The notes: generated by a model not told the origin, from the letters alone. Counted from the first letter of the stretch, positions 1 to 11,573 are shown. The stretch: DNA of 64,000 nucleotides from Pyropia yezoensis (GCA_009829735.1 CM020618.1:7655119-7719118); one strand, 5' to 3'. Numbers and translations are program-made.

Positions 1-2724
1 TGCGCCCAATTGGCGAAATTTGACCCCTCTCCTTCACAGTGTTTTTCCAATCGAATATGCGGACAAGTTCGCCCCCTTTCAGATCCTAGTGTACGGGCCA
101 TTTCCGTACACTGTTCAATGGTGCCTGTGAGAGGGGCGGGGTCGCAGGTAGCGACCAGCAGTAGTCCGCCATTCGGCCCCCACAGACCTCTACAAAAGCT
201 GTTCTTGAGCATCAGCGGTCCACACGTATTCGATCATCCAGCTGCAACGTAACGATAGTTGAGTGGGACACGTGACGCTATTTAATGCCTTCGTTCTTGC
301 GCACTAGGAAGCGCCTCCGGCGTTCTCACGGGCTTGTGGGAGCGATATTTACACTGCAGGAACCATGGATATTTATTGTTTGAGTAGTACGCTACGTACG
401 GATATGCACTAAATGACCATGTGAACGGCAGGCGAGACCCCAAACACATTACAAATAGACAGCACAGACAAAACGAGTCGTGACACTGGAAGACTAACGA
501 ACAGAACACCAACTTCTCAAGATGAAAGAGATTAGTTCGAAAGCGAAGCAATCAATAAAACAGAAATGACGGAAACGAAGTAAACGACGGGTGATGAGTT
601 TGGACCCGTGTATGATCACAGGATCAAAACACAAACGAGGAGATGCAATGACGTTCAACGACAAGCGAAAATTGCAAAATACGGAAAAGGATGGAAAACG
701 GTGAAATGCTTAGTAGCGACGAGGGCGATGTGAGGGAGACGGGGAAAGGTGTTCAGAAAATGGAGAGATAGCAAGAGACGATCGGCGTCGCAGAAAGTGA
801 GGTAGGGGAGGGGGGAGCGGTTGGGAGAGAACAGAGGCACGGGGAGGACGGTCGCAAAGGAGGGGACGTTAGAGGTTGTGTAAAAAGGGTGCTGCGAGGT
901 GGTCTTGGCCTCACTTCCCACGCTCGGCGTTTAAAGGCCCAGAAGCCCCCGCGGGCTGAGCGAAGGGCCGCCGATAGGGCGTTCTCTCGCACTGATTTGA
1001 GACAGCGCTGCTCTTTCATGGCTGCTTGTGTCAGGAATCGAGGAATTCTATTGGTTTATGATCTGACGCGAGACAGTTGCGGGGCTGTTACGCTTCAACT
1101 AGCGAGGGGACTCGAAACATCTGCAAAAGTCACACATCGTAAAAAGTTGCACAGTGGTCACACTTCGTTAACATTGTACTGTCGATAGACTTCGCGGACG
1201 AGAAACACTTTAAATTTAGATGTTGCGGCAACGTAAGCGGCGGGACAACTTTACGCCCCCTTTGCTGCACTCGTGATAGTCAGATTCTACGGCTCATGGG
1301 GCAGGTAAGTCACAAAAGGAACTGGGCCCTGAGGCGAGGTGTGACCTGCACTGAGGTTTTGGACCTGCTCCGATACGCGATCCACGTCGGTGCCCGTTAG
1401 ATAGTGCAGCAATGCGCACCCGAAGTGATTTTCGACCACTTTCCGTGAGCACTAGCCAAGCGGGTGCGTGAGACGCGATTCTGATCTATAAGAAACACAT
1501 TCGAGCTGGCACACGTGTGGGCTACGAGCTGCAGATTCGATGAATACTCGATTCTATTCAACGCATTAGAACACATCACTCGTAGCCTTTCGGTATCATG
1601 GGCTACAACCGGAAATTTCTTTCCCGCTACGGATTGTGGCCATGGGTTCGGGCTTGGCGTAAGTTGTAGCCCACGCAACCCTTCCAGATGATCATTCGGG
1701 AGCCTTCCTCAGATCCAATTCAGAAGTGGGCTGGATCGAGCCCCTTTCAGTAAAGAATTGGACTGTAGTCAACCGATTTTGCCTCTAGTACATTTGAAAA
1801 TGATGGTACGGTTTCCCGACAATACTCACAGCGTCATAACGTTCTGCACCAAGTTCTTAGGCTCAAAGCGAAAAACAAAAGTTATTGCAGGCGTCCCAAT
1901 TTTGGCGGTGTGCTCGAAGACAAGAGTTTAACAGCGGTTGACCAATGGCGTGCATCAGATCTTGCTGTCGCGACCAATGGCAGCCTTGGAGCGGGGTCCG
2001 TTGTTGTGCAAACAGAGCGATCGGAGATTGCCGACCGATTTCTGAGCCGATCTGCCGGAGAATCGAGAACGACTGAGCCTTCCCAACTGTTCCTGCCCAG
2101 GACTCGCCTGAGATCGAGGAAAAAGAGGGGAGATCGTTGGAAAGAACAACAGTATTCTGGCCAATGAGCTCTCTGATGGAGAAGCCTCAGGACATGGGGC
2201 CAATCGCGTACTTCTGGGATCCGAGAGCTTATGCATTACTGCGCCGTTCTCATGCCCTTCTCAAACGTCATTGGCTGACGTGCTGTCAGCCACCTGTTGT
2301 TGTGCAGTTGTACACATGCACAACCGCCAAAATTGGGACGACTGCAATAAGTCGACCAGGATGGGATGCAAGCTCAAGTGAGGTGCGCGGTTTATTGTAC
2401 AATAAGACGTCGATTTATTATCCATGAAGACGTCCTCACTCTGAAGAGAGGTGTGCAAGTGAAATTCGGCAGCGGGCCGCGACTGCCTACTGCGATCTCG
2501 GACTTTTCGTCAAAGGTTTCTCATCACCGGTACGAGCTGGGGGGGTATCTGTGCCAAAAAAGAGCACTGTCGTGCAGTAAAGAGTTGTCTTGCCGCTGAC
2601 GGCAGCCTTGACTTGCGCACACGCCTTCTTTTCACTGCGCTAGACCTGCTCCGCTACGGGGCTGGAGTAGAATGCCGAAATCCTCGTCGTCCCTCACGCC
2701 AAAGCTCGTAAAAAAGTGCAGCTG
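1..2724. other. Unassigned sequence, no gene recognised
   Basis: Only short overlapping open frames occur here, none with a recognisable domain. Composition is moderate in GC and ends abruptly at the Harbinger-like element. I see no tRNA, no tandem repeat and no clear promoter. Confidence 0.5.
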
Positions 2725-2727
2725 TTG

Positions 2728-2770
2728 GAGCACTCGCAGCGGTCGCCGTAACCGTAACCGTAACCGTATT
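2728..2770 (+). repeat. Left terminal inverted repeat with GTAACC units
   Basis: It begins AGCACTCGCAGCGGTCGCC (from 2729) and runs into three GTAACC units and GTATT. Its reverse complement recurs at 10190-10232 with mismatches only at the outermost base and one internal base. The opposite strand repeats CGGTTA, which fits the Myb core CNGTTR. That suggests a binding array for the element's own Myb-like protein (inference). Confidence 0.9.
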
Positions 2771-2825
2771 TGCGGCGGCACTTGGCAGCATTCTACTGGA
2801 TGGCGAGAACACGTGTCAAGCCCCA

Positions 2826-2921
2826 TCCGTAAAGAGTACGGTTACGGCGGTTCATCGGAGCCCGGCGCACCGAGTCACACTGACCGTCACCGTATTCCCG
2901 CCAAAAATTGTCACAACTTAT
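2826..2921. repeat. Left subterminal repeats
   Basis: Further CCGTAA / GGTTACGG motifs occur here, followed by CGTATTCCCGCCAAAAATTGT. A close inverted partner lies just inside the right terminus (about 10170-10195). This is the usual position for accessory-protein binding sites in this superfamily. Confidence 0.5.
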
Positions 2922-3004
2922 GTAAGTCTCTCGGATGATTCCGCTGATGCTCGTGCGCACCAGAGCGCGACGCGAGCGCGCCGCCCGCTGCGCCTCCACC
3001 CACC

Positions 3005-4298
3005 ATGTCGTGGTCTTCGGACGACCTAGACACTGCCGTCCTGACCGCCCTCGTAGCAGCCCACGCGGCGACCAGCCGTCCATCACGCCGCCGCGGCACT
3101 AAGGTCGGAAAGGCTCTAAACCGAGACCGTCTGTTCCAGAGCCGAACACAGGTAATCCGGGACGAATATTTTCTGGGAGAGCATGAGTCGCGAGCCGACG
3201 GTGGTGTAGGCCCGCGCAATACCAAGAGGAACTTCCAGCGTGGCTTTCGATTGCCGCTGGGAGTCTTCAATGAGGTTTTGTCCGTCGTGTCACAAGATAG
3301 CTACTTCCAACAGCGCTGCGATGCTGCCGGAAGGGCTGGGGCGTCTCCTTTGCAGAAGGTTGTTTCCGCCCTCCGACAGCTAGCTCACGTCTCCCCTCCT
3401 GACAGCTTGTGTGACTATACTGGGCTCAGTGAGAGCACGAGTAGGGAGGCCCTGAAGCGTTTCTGTGCCGCCGTTGTTGGGCAGCTGGGAGGGCGGTACC
3501 TGCGTAGGCCTGACGCTACTGACCTGAAAAACATTGAGCAAGTGTACAGGTCCAAGGGTTTTCCCTGCTGCATTGGTACTCTCGACTGCGCGGGATGGGA
3601 GTAGGACCTGGCCCGCGTTGCCCGCCAAAGTCACAATCGAGGAAAATCACGCCGCTGCGAGGTCCGGATGGAAGTGGTTGCTGACGAGTCGCTCTGGACA
3701 TAACATGTTTTTTTTTGGCTGTCCTGGGTCTTTCAATGATATTAATATTCTCCACTGCTCGCCCCTTTTTGCTGACGTTCGCGCCGGTACGTTCCCTCCA
3801 GCACAGCCTGCCGTCGACATCGACCGATTTTCTCTCACATGGTTCTATTGGCTGGTAGACGGGATATTCCCGCAGTGGAGCCGGTTTGTTTCTGCGTACA
3901 GGGACTTCTCCACCCCGAAAGAGAGGGCGTTCAACTCGCGTCAAGAAGGCGTGCGAAAGTTCGTAGAGAGGGCCTTCGGGGTGCCGTTCAAACGCTTTAA
4001 CGTGCTCTACCTCCCCTCTCGCTTCCATGACGTGAACACGATGCGCTCTGTATTGTTGACCTGAGTTATTTTGCATAATATGTGTGTGGAAGCGCGCAGG
4101 GATGGATACGCTGGATGTGCTGTGCAGGAGCATGGTTGCGGTGTGGAGGTGGCAACCTCCATTAAGGAGGTGCCAAAGGCCACGTGCTTCGAGGAGCAAG
4201 TCAAGCTGTGGCGGGATGCGAGCAAGAGTGAGTCCGCCAGCCTGCACATTCCACTGCAGGACGCCTTGGCGAGGTACCAGTGGCACACGGCGCAATAG
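3005..4298 (+). pseudogene. PIF/Harbinger DDE transposase, broken
   Basis: The start is the ATG in CACCATGTCG. The first frame encodes 199 residues up to GTLDCAGWE and then hits TAG (3602-3604). The protein resumes in the next frame at KVTIEENHAAARSGW. The Harbinger catalytic triad is visible: Asp in LDCAGWE, Asp in GSFNDINIL (3738-3740) and Glu in VERAFGV (3966-3968). The typical WYWLVDGIFPQW-like segment lies between the last two. A second break, an in-frame TGA at 4062-4064, precedes the conserved ILHNMCVE block. The protein then stays open to 4298. A frameshift/stop plus a nonsense codon make it a pseudogene. Its role would be cut-and-paste transposition at the flanking inverted repeats, with the Myb-like partner at 9.0-9.8 kb. 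Confidence 0.88.
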
Positions 4299-5862
4299 GT
4301 ATCAATAAACGCGGCACGGACGCCTTTCTTCTGTTGTTTTCCAATGTGCGATCTCAGCGAAGGCCGGGCGCGGCGGCCACCCCCCCCCTCCCCCCCCCCC
4401 CCACCCGCGCCGCCGCAGCCGCCGCCTACGCCTCTCCCCGCGCCGCGGCGGCTGCGGCCGCGACCGCCCGCGCAAGCGCGTCAAACGCGTGGACGCCACC
4501 GCCGACGCCGAGCACCAGCACCAGCGCGGAGGCCGACGGCGGCAGGAGCTGGTGTAAGTATGGGGCGGACGCCCCGCGCCGCACCCGCCCCGGCGGCGGC
4601 GGCGGCGGCGGCGGGCGCGGCGACCGCACCGAAAACGCGGCAGGCAGCCACGGGTGCCGCCCCGCCGCCTGCGCCAGAACCGGCCCCCTCGGGGCCGTAC
4701 GCCAGCAGCCGCAGCGGCGACAGCGCGGCGGCTGCTGCCGCGGGGGCGGCGTCGTCCCCCCCCCCGCCCTCCCCTTCCCCCTTCCCTGCCCCCTTCCCCT
4801 TCCCCTCCCCCGCCACCGCTGCCGCCGCCGCTGCCGCCGCCGCCGCCGCGTGCGATGCGGCCGACGCCGCGAGCAGCCCGCTTATCCAGTCAATACACTC
4901 GTGCAGCAACACCGCCTCCCTCACAACCCAACAGCGCCAGCAGCGTCACGTCGTCGACGGCGAACCCCCCCCCCGGCTTCGGCCGCCGCCGCCGCGCACC
5001 GACCATAAAGATCAGCGGCGGCGGGCGGCGACGGCGGCGGCCGCCCGAGGGCTCGCGACGCCGCGACCGCCGCCACGGCGCCGGGGGCGGCGAGAAGGGG
5101 GGGGGGGGAAGGGGGCACGCCCCGCGCACGGCGCCGGCGGCTGGAAGGAGGGCAGGGGGGAAGCCCGCGGCGGCGGCGGCGGCAGCAGGGGCGGCGGCGG
5201 GGCGGCCGAGCGCCGCACCGCCGTCGAGGGGCGCGGGGGGGGGGGGGGCAGAACGCCGCCGGCCGCAAGGGGGGAGGCGCCAGCCGGCGGCGGCCCGCCG
5301 CAGCGGGGGCGGCCGGCCGCGGGGGGCGGGCGCCGGCGAACAGCGCGGGGGCGGGGCGCCGCCGCCGACGGGCGCCGCAAGAAGGGGGAGGGTACTGGCG
5401 GCGGGGAGCCGCGGCGCGCGCCGCTGCCGGCGGCGCCGCCCTCCACCGGCGGCGCACGCGTCGCCGCCGGGGGGGGGAAGCGGGCGGGGGGGGGGGAAGG
5501 GCGGCCGGCGGCGCTGCCGCCGCGGGACTGGCGCATGCTGGCCGCGGCGGGCGGGCTGGGGCGCCCCTGTCATTGTAGCCTTGGTCGTCGCCCGTCGCCG
5601 GCGGGACCCCGCAAGCACGGCGGCCGCCGCCGCTGTGCTGGCGGCGGCTGCGCCGCCGTTAACTACCGCCGCCCGCCTCCCAGTCCCACGGGCGGATGCG
5701 CCGGCAGCGCACCCCACCTCCCCTCTCCGCCCCCCCCCGGCGCGGCCGCCCGCTTGGCCGCCGCCGCCCCACCCCCCCTCCTTCACCCCCGACCCCCCCC
5801 CCCCCCCACCCCCCCCCCCCCACCACGCGGGCGGGCCCTCCCCCCGCCCCCCCCCTCCCGCC
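4299..5862. other. Extremely GC-rich low-complexity tract
   Basis: GC content jumps here, with long C or G runs (for example around 5790-5830) and several frames open at once encoding Pro-, Ala-, Gly- and Arg-rich sequence. Open frames carry no information in such DNA. It may hold low-complexity N-terminal exons or introns of the SNF2 gene that follows. I cannot define exons. Confidence 0.4.
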
Positions 5863-7248
5863 CCCCCCGTGGGTGTACTCTCCCCGCCTGCGGCAGGCCC
5901 TGCGCGGCGCCTACTTCACCGACGTACACGCCGTCGCGACGCCCGCTGCGGGCTTCGCGCCCGCCGGGGGCGCTGGGGAAGGCCCGGCGGCGGGCGGCGG
6001 CGGAGCTCCCGACGGCCCGCCCCCCTGGTTCTCTGGCTGGCGGGGCGCGCTGGTGGCCGCCGTGCAGCCGCAGGGCGGGGCCCACGGCGGGGTGCCGCCG
6101 CCGTTGCCGCCGCCGGGCGACTCGGCGGCGGCGGCGGCGGAGGCGGGCGCGGCGGGCGCGCCCGCGGCCTTCGCCGGCGGCGGGGGCGTCCTCGCCGACG
6201 AGATGGGGCTCGGCCAGACCGTCTCGCTGCTCGCGCTGGTCTTCGGCCACCCGTCGGCGCCGGACGCGGTGGCGGCGGTGGCCACCGGCGCTCCCGCTGC
6301 GGTGGCGGCCGCGGCGGAGGGGGCGGGCGGCTGGGTGTCGCGCGCCGCGCAGAGCGTGTGCGTCGAGTGTGGGGGGGGAGTGGAGGCGTTAAGAGGGGGA
6401 AAAAAGGAGGCCCGCCCGCCCGTGCGCCCACCGTCGACGGCGGCGTGGCAGACGCAGCAGCCCTGCAAGGCGGCGGCGGCGGCGACGGCGGCGGAAGTGT
6501 GCGGCGCCATGCCGCCCGCGCGGCGGTGGCGCGCGCGCCGCGGCGGCGAGCGGCGCCTGCGGCGGTCGCCGACGCCGGCCTGCCGCTCGCGGCGGCGGCC
6601 GCGGCGGGTGGCACACCCGCCCCGGGTGGCGCGCCAGCCGCCCTCGCCACCCCCGCCGCCCGCCGCCCGCGCCACCAGCTCGCGGCCGGCGCCGTGGTAG
6701 GGGCGGCGGCCCGGGCGGGCGGCATCGGCGACAGCGGCGGCGGTGGCAGCGGCAGCGACAGCGGCAGCGGCGCCGGCAGCGACAGCGGCCGCGACTTGGC
6801 GCCGGGGGCGGCGGCGGCGGCGGCCGCCGCCGCGACTCCCTCCGACACGGCCAGCGACGTGTCGGGCGCTGACGCGGCGGCGGGGGGGTCCGCCGCCGTC
6901 GTCGGCGGGCGGCCGTCCCCCCCGCGGCGGGGCTGGCGGCGGCGGCTGCAAACCCCCCCCCCCCCCCCTTGCGGAGCCCCTGCCAGCGGCGGCGCCTCGG
7001 GGCCGCGGCGGCGGCCGCGCGGCCGCCGCCGCCGCCACCGCCTCTGCCGTCCGCGGCGGCACCCGCTGGCGCCGCCCTTTTCCCCCCCCCTCCTCCCCCC
7101 CCTGCGGCGGCGGGCGGCGGCGCCCGCTGTTCGCCGCCCCCCCCTGCGCCTGTGCGGCGGGTGCCAGGCGGCGTTTGCCGCTGGTGCCGTCACCCCCGCC
7201 CGCGCCACGCTCGTCGTCGTGCCGGCGACGCTGCTGCCGCAGTGGGCG

Positions 7249-7376
7249 GTGAAGAGGCGCCGCCACTGGGGGGGGGGGGACGACGGCGGGGAGTGAGGTG
7301 GGGCGGGGAGTGAGGTGGGGTGAGGGGTGGGGGGTTGGAAGAGGGGCGTGTCCCCCCCTCCGCGGCGGCCTCGCAG
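7249..7376 (+). other. Probable GT-AG intron in the SNF2 gene
   Basis: The exon ends CAGTGGGCG with donor GTGAAGAG at 7249. The acceptor is CCTCGCAG ending at 7376. Splicing joins LLPQWA to VVWVHSD, the expected spacing after motif Ia, with codon phase preserved. The length is 128 bp. Confidence 0.6.
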
Positions 7377-7626
7377 GTGGTGTGGGTGCACTCCGACGCA
7401 AGCGGGGCGCCCGCGGGGGGCGGGGGCGCACCGTGGGCGCCCTCGCCCGCCTACATCCCGTCTTTGGTACTGGCCGCCGCAGACGTGGTGCTGACGACGT
7501 ATAAGGGGGTGCGGGGGGGGGATCTACCGCGCGGCGGCCGCCGCCGCGCCACGGTCGGGGCCGCGCCGCCGCCGGCGCAGGGGTGGCGGCGGCGACGGGG
7601 TGGGCGACGGCGGCGGTGGCGGGGGA

Positions 7627-7659
<33 letters not shown>

Positions 7660-8902
7660 AGTGGCGATGACGGAAACGGAGACGGCGATGGCGGCAGGGG
7701 GCGGGAGGGATGGGCGGGTGGGGACCCGGCGGGCGCGGGGACGGCCGCCGCCGCCGCCGCCGCCGCCGCCGCGCTCGTCCCGTCGGCGCTGCTACACGTG
7801 CGGTGGTGGTGGCTGGTGGCGGACGAGGCGCAGCTGGCGGCCGGCGGCGCCGGCGGCGCGGCGGCGATGCTCGAACGTCTCCCGTCCGTCCACCGATGGT
7901 GCGTGTCGGGGACGCCGACGCGGCGGGGGATGGCGGACGTCGGCGGGCTGCTGCGGTTTTTGCGCCAGCCGGGGTGTGGGGAGGGGGGGGGGTTGTGGTC
8001 CCGCCGGGTGGTGGCGGCGGCGGCGGCGGTGGCCGCCGCCTACCCGGCGCCGCCGGTCTGGCCGCCCTGCCGAAAGGGGGGCAGCGGCGGCAGCGGTGGT
8101 GGTGGCGGCGGCGGCGGCGGTGGTGGTGGCGGCGACGGCGAGCCGCATCCTGCCGTGGCGCGCCAGATCGCCGTCCTCCGCGCCGTCGTGTGCCGGAAGG
8201 CCAAGGCGGACGTGCCGCCGGCGGAGCTGGACGTGCCGCCCCTGACCGCCCGCACCGTCACTGTGACGCCGTCGGCGGTGTAGGTGACGGTCACGCACGC
8301 CCGCACCGTTGACGCCGCGCGGGCGGTGCGGGCGGCCGCGCGGCTGTGGGGGGGAGGGCGGGGTGCTCGCCGCCGCCGATGGCGCGGGCGTCGCGACGTT
8401 GCTCGCTCGCCTCACCGCCTTGCGGCAGGTCGTCACCCACCCGGCGGCGGTGGGGGGGGGCGGCGGCGGCGGCGGGGGGGGGGGGGGGGGGCGCCCCGCG
8501 GGAGCCACCGCCGTGATGGCGGCGGAGGCGTCGTCGGCGGCGACGCTGAAGGCGGGCGCGCCGAGCTGGGCCTCCCCGCCCCCACCCCCCCCGCGTACTC
8601 AATATCCATGGCCGCTGTCCTCGCCGGCCTCGTCGCCCGCTGGACGGCCGACGCGGAGGAGGCGCTGCGGGGCGTGGCGGACGCCGCCGCGGGCGTCGCC
8701 GCGCTGTGCCTGCCGGCGGCTTTCCCCAATGGGGCGGGCGCCATCGTGGCGAACGTGGGAGTGCTGGCCGCCACGGCGGCGGGGGGGGCGGGGGGGGGGG
8801 TCCGCCTTGACCGCCTCCAGCGGCTGCACGTCGCCGCGGGGCTGGCTGCCGCGCTGCACGTGCCGGGCGTGGGGGGGGGGCTGGCCTCGGGTGTGCTCCC
8901 GC

Positions 8903-8923
8903 GGGGGGGGGGGGGGGGGGGGG
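8903..8923 (+). repeat. 21-base poly-G run
   Basis: An uninterrupted G run lies at the end of the SNF2-like region. It is prone to slippage and to sequencing error, and is a candidate quadruplex or duplex-destabilising site. Confidence 0.9.
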
Positions 8924-8993
8924 CGCGCAGGCGTGTGCACTGGGTCTGATGTGGACGGAAGCAAAAGCATGGCCATTCTCAGCTCTCACTGTA

Positions 8994-9833
8994 TCACCCC
9001 TCCTCCTCGTCCACCTCCTCTTCGGCACCCACGTCACCCGACCCACTCGCACGGCTCTCTTTTATGATGTCACGCGCGAGCTGTGAGAAGAATTGTTTGC
9101 GCAGAGCGGCTGTGACTTCAGGGCTCTGCATGACGGAGATATTGACTTTTCTGGTGGTCTCCTTCAGGCGCTTGCGCTGACTGTCAGCGATTGATGCCAA
9201 AGCTTTCGCCAGAGCGTGGGTGCTGTCGTCTTGCGCTCGACTTCACTTGGCCTTCTTGGTGCCTTCCGGTCTGGGCGTCGCTTTTCCTGAGGTAGAGCGG
9301 TCGCCTGGGTGTGGTTCCTCGTCGTCGCTGCCAGAGGTCGTTGGCTTGACTGCAGACCCGCTGCTCTCCGCGCACAGTTCCGCAAAAACGCCGCTGCTAT
9401 CCAATCACTGGCGCGCAGAGGGGTAGTGGAAGGGAGGGCCAATGTCCCGCTTTTCGTCCTTCAACAGGTTGTACGCGTCACAGAGAGAGCCTTTATCGTT
9501 GTAGAGCATGAGGGCCACCCGTTCGAGGTCGGCCGAGGTCGCACCGCTGATCTGGGCGGCTACTGCCACATTGTGCTTGCTTGCCAGCATCAGGCACCCC
9601 GCCTTCACCTGCTTGTACCGTCGGACAATGGGGCGACCTTCGCGCGATGCCCACTGTGCTCGAGCTGTCTCCGTCAAATCATCAGGCATCAAAGCCCGGA
9701 ACTCATCCTCCACCAGCTTCTCCAGGTCCGCCATCTTCTGGTTCGCGCCGACGATGGGGTCCTCAGACGCGCGTAGAAACGCGCGGCAGCATCCCTCGTC
9801 TTCCTCCGGCGACCACTTCGGCTGCCTCCCCAT
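8994..9833 (-). pseudogene. Harbinger Myb/NAM-like accessory DNA-binding protein, broken
   Basis: It starts with ATG at 9831-9833. The N-terminus PKWSPEEDEGCCRAF...SEDPIVGANQK is a Myb/SANT-like trihelix of the kind paired with PIF/Harbinger transposases. The frame closes after GPPFHYPSARQ (9405). Coding continues in another frame through an acidic linker and RPEGTKKAK, a NAM-associated C-terminal signature. A stop follows that signature, then ALASIADSQRKRLK to an acidic tail ending at 8994. The known role of this partner is to bind subterminal repeats and bring the transposase in. A frameshift and a stop make it non-functional. It is convergent with the SNF2 fragment and ends close to it. 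Confidence 0.8.
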
Positions 9834-10037
9834 ATTCTACGTACGAGGAGCCACTGGAGGGGTTGTGCTTGACCGCTCGATGACAGCAGGGGGGATGGGT
9901 GGGTGAAGGGTGAGGGGTACCGACAGGTGCACGAGTTGCAAGCGGAAAAAGAGCGTGTCTGCGTTGCGGTCCGCCCGTCCGTCGGAAGAGAGTACCAATT
10001 TTGGCTCGACGTCACATTTTGAGCCCGTTCAAGTCGT

Positions 10038-10189
10038 AATGAATGGAATACGACGGGCGCGCCAGCCCGCCGTATTCTCGCTTGGAATACGGCTGCCTTA
10101 ACCTTTAACCGTAAAATAAACAGTTACGGTTTGCCCGGTGCAAGCGCACTTGCTCGCCGTAACCGTATCGCTCACAATTTTGAGGCCGG
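10038..10189. repeat. Right subterminal repeats
   Basis: Several short motifs (AATACG, CCGTAA, AGTTACGG) and a small palindrome around GGCGCGCCAGCCCGCCG lie just inside the right terminus. TCACAATTTTGAGGCCGG is an imperfect inverted match to the left subterminal block near 2900. Confidence 0.5.
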
Positions 10190-10232
10190 AATACGGTTAC
10201 GGTTACGGTTACGGCGACCGGTGCGAGTGCTG
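10190..10232 (-). repeat. Right terminal inverted repeat with GGTTAC units
   Basis: AATACGGTTACGGTTACGG continues into CGACCGGTGCGAGTGCT, the reverse complement of the left terminus at 2728-2770. Confidence 0.9.
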
Positions 10233-10235
10233 TTA

Positions 10236-11573
10236 AAATCTAACGTTAGGCATGTCTCTACTTTTTAAAGACTTACTGGGCGTCGCTCCACGATGGTTAT
10301 GACTGGCGCGAGCGCATATATGCACATTGTTCTCAGCGACATGTATTGCGAGCAAAAGATATGATTTCTTAGTGCACTGGAGACGTTAACGCAAGGCACA
10401 CGTGAGACCTCTCAGCTGATCTGCCTGCGGTTCTTCGCCTATCTACCGGCCTAAACTCTGTCCAAAAACCACAGCAGGGGCAGGTGTTGCCGACCTTTTT
10501 CGGTTGTCGCCCGGGTTGGAGCACGCCTCCTAAGAGCGCGCCTTTTTTGATTGCGTAGCGCGGCTTTTTTTTATTGCTTCACCATCAGATCGCCGTTCAA
10601 TCTTAGATGCCCTAAAATGCTTCCACGTGGATGCTTTCGCGACACCTCCCCCCCTCTTAATAGGATTGAGGTGCAACTGGGTATCTCCAATACTGCCTCG
10701 AGGCTGACGCCACCAAGAGAGATCAGCTGAGGTCATTGGGCCACATTGTTCGACACGCTCATTGGCGCCGTGACACTCGAAATTTAGACGGTCCATCTGG
10801 GATAGTAAAAAGACAGCGCCTTCTTCGCCGGTTACTTTGTGGAAAAGCACCATAACAAGAGAACATGTCCGCCCCCGTGATCAGCCGTCCCGATACGCAC
10901 CATTCCTTGCACTCACACCTTGCATTCACCGTCAGGGTTCGATGCAAGCGTGCTCGAACCGTGCTCGAACTCACAACGCGACCTGCGATTTCGAGCGGTC
11001 CGCGGCTAGAGAATAAACTTGAGTCTCAGAGCGATCACGAGAGCCAAAGAAAAAATGGTTCTACTTTGATAAGTTTCTTACTTTGGTAACCTCTAGCGAG
11101 CTCCTGAAAACATCTTTTTTTTGTTTTGTGTAGTTTTTTTGTCGTCATGCCCGGCCTACTTGGCTCTCACAGCTCCCATCCTCTACTCTCGACACGGGCT
11201 CGTACCTACAATGCACAGCAAGGTGCGCAATAAATATATCCCCTCGTCGACTACTCACATCGATAGACACATCCTGCAAGCCCTACCACCCCCGTAACTT
11301 AAAAAAAACGCCATCTAAAGCTCGATCAAGAAGTGATCACCACAACACGGAATCCTAGCAGTTTCTGCCCGTCATTAGCTGAGTGATCCCGCTTTGAATC
11401 TGGCGGAGGACGATAAACACCAGCTGAAGCAATCATAAGTATTTATTATAGTGCATCACCATCATCTCGCGCACATTTCTCGTTTGTACATACTCCCGGT
11501 AACTCATCAGTCTTGCGTAAAGATTGTGAAAGAAATAAAAAAAGAAGAAAAACAGAGCACGGATATTTTTTGA
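10236..11573. other. Intergenic, no gene recognised
   Basis: Moderate GC, T-rich patches, only short open frames without domain signatures. Confidence 0.5.

Larger units (their letters stand above)
5863..8950 (+). pseudogene. SHPRH-like SNF2 family ATPase, N-terminal helicase half only
   Basis: Scattered exons in different frames give the SNF2 motifs in order. They are motif I DEMGLGQTVSLLALV (6197-6241), motif Ia TLVVVPATLLPQWA (to 7248), motif Ib DVVLTTYKGV (about 7485), motif II VADEAQ (7819-7833), motif III RWCVSGTPTRRGMADVGGLL (about 7890-7950) and the CRKAKADVP...ELDVPP segment (about 8190-8240). The LLARLTALRQVVTHP block follows at about 8400-8450. The DEAQ box, RWC-SGTP and ELxxPP pattern are those of SHPRH/Rad5-like ATPases that act on chromatin and stalled forks. 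Motif I has Gln (6215-6217) where the ATP-binding Lys should be. I find no C-terminal helicase lobe and no RING finger. It lies wholly within the Harbinger-type element, so it looks like a captured, dead gene fragment. Confidence 0.7.
2728..10232. mobile_element. PIF/Harbinger-type DNA transposon, about 7.5 kb, with captured SNF2 gene
   Basis: The element is bounded by 43-bp terminal inverted repeats (2728-2770 and 10190-10232) that match at 41 of 43 positions. Inside are the two proteins typical of this superfamily: a DDE transposase (3005-4298, plus strand) and a Myb/NAM-like DNA-binding protein (8994-9833, minus strand). Flanking triplets are TTG (2725-2727) and TTA (10233-10235). If one base has mutated, this is the usual TWA target duplication. 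Both genes are broken, so this copy is not autonomous. Unusually, about 4.6 kb of much more GC-rich DNA carrying an SHPRH-like SNF2 ATPase lies between the two genes. Confidence 0.85.

Noticed and set aside
2745-2768. (CCGTAA)n as interstitial telomere repeat
   Set aside because: Only a few units, placed symmetrically and inverted at both ends of one element together with shared non-repeat sequence. They are better explained as transposon termini.
3534-4295. Minus-strand frame of 259 codons opposite the transposase
   Set aside because: Antisense shadow of the Harbinger transposase, which carries recognisable catalytic motifs on the plus strand.
4344-7296. Plus-strand open frames of 682 and 880 codons
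   Set aside because: In >80% GC low-complexity DNA several frames stay open by chance. Only short parts match SNF2 motifs, and those lie in different frames.
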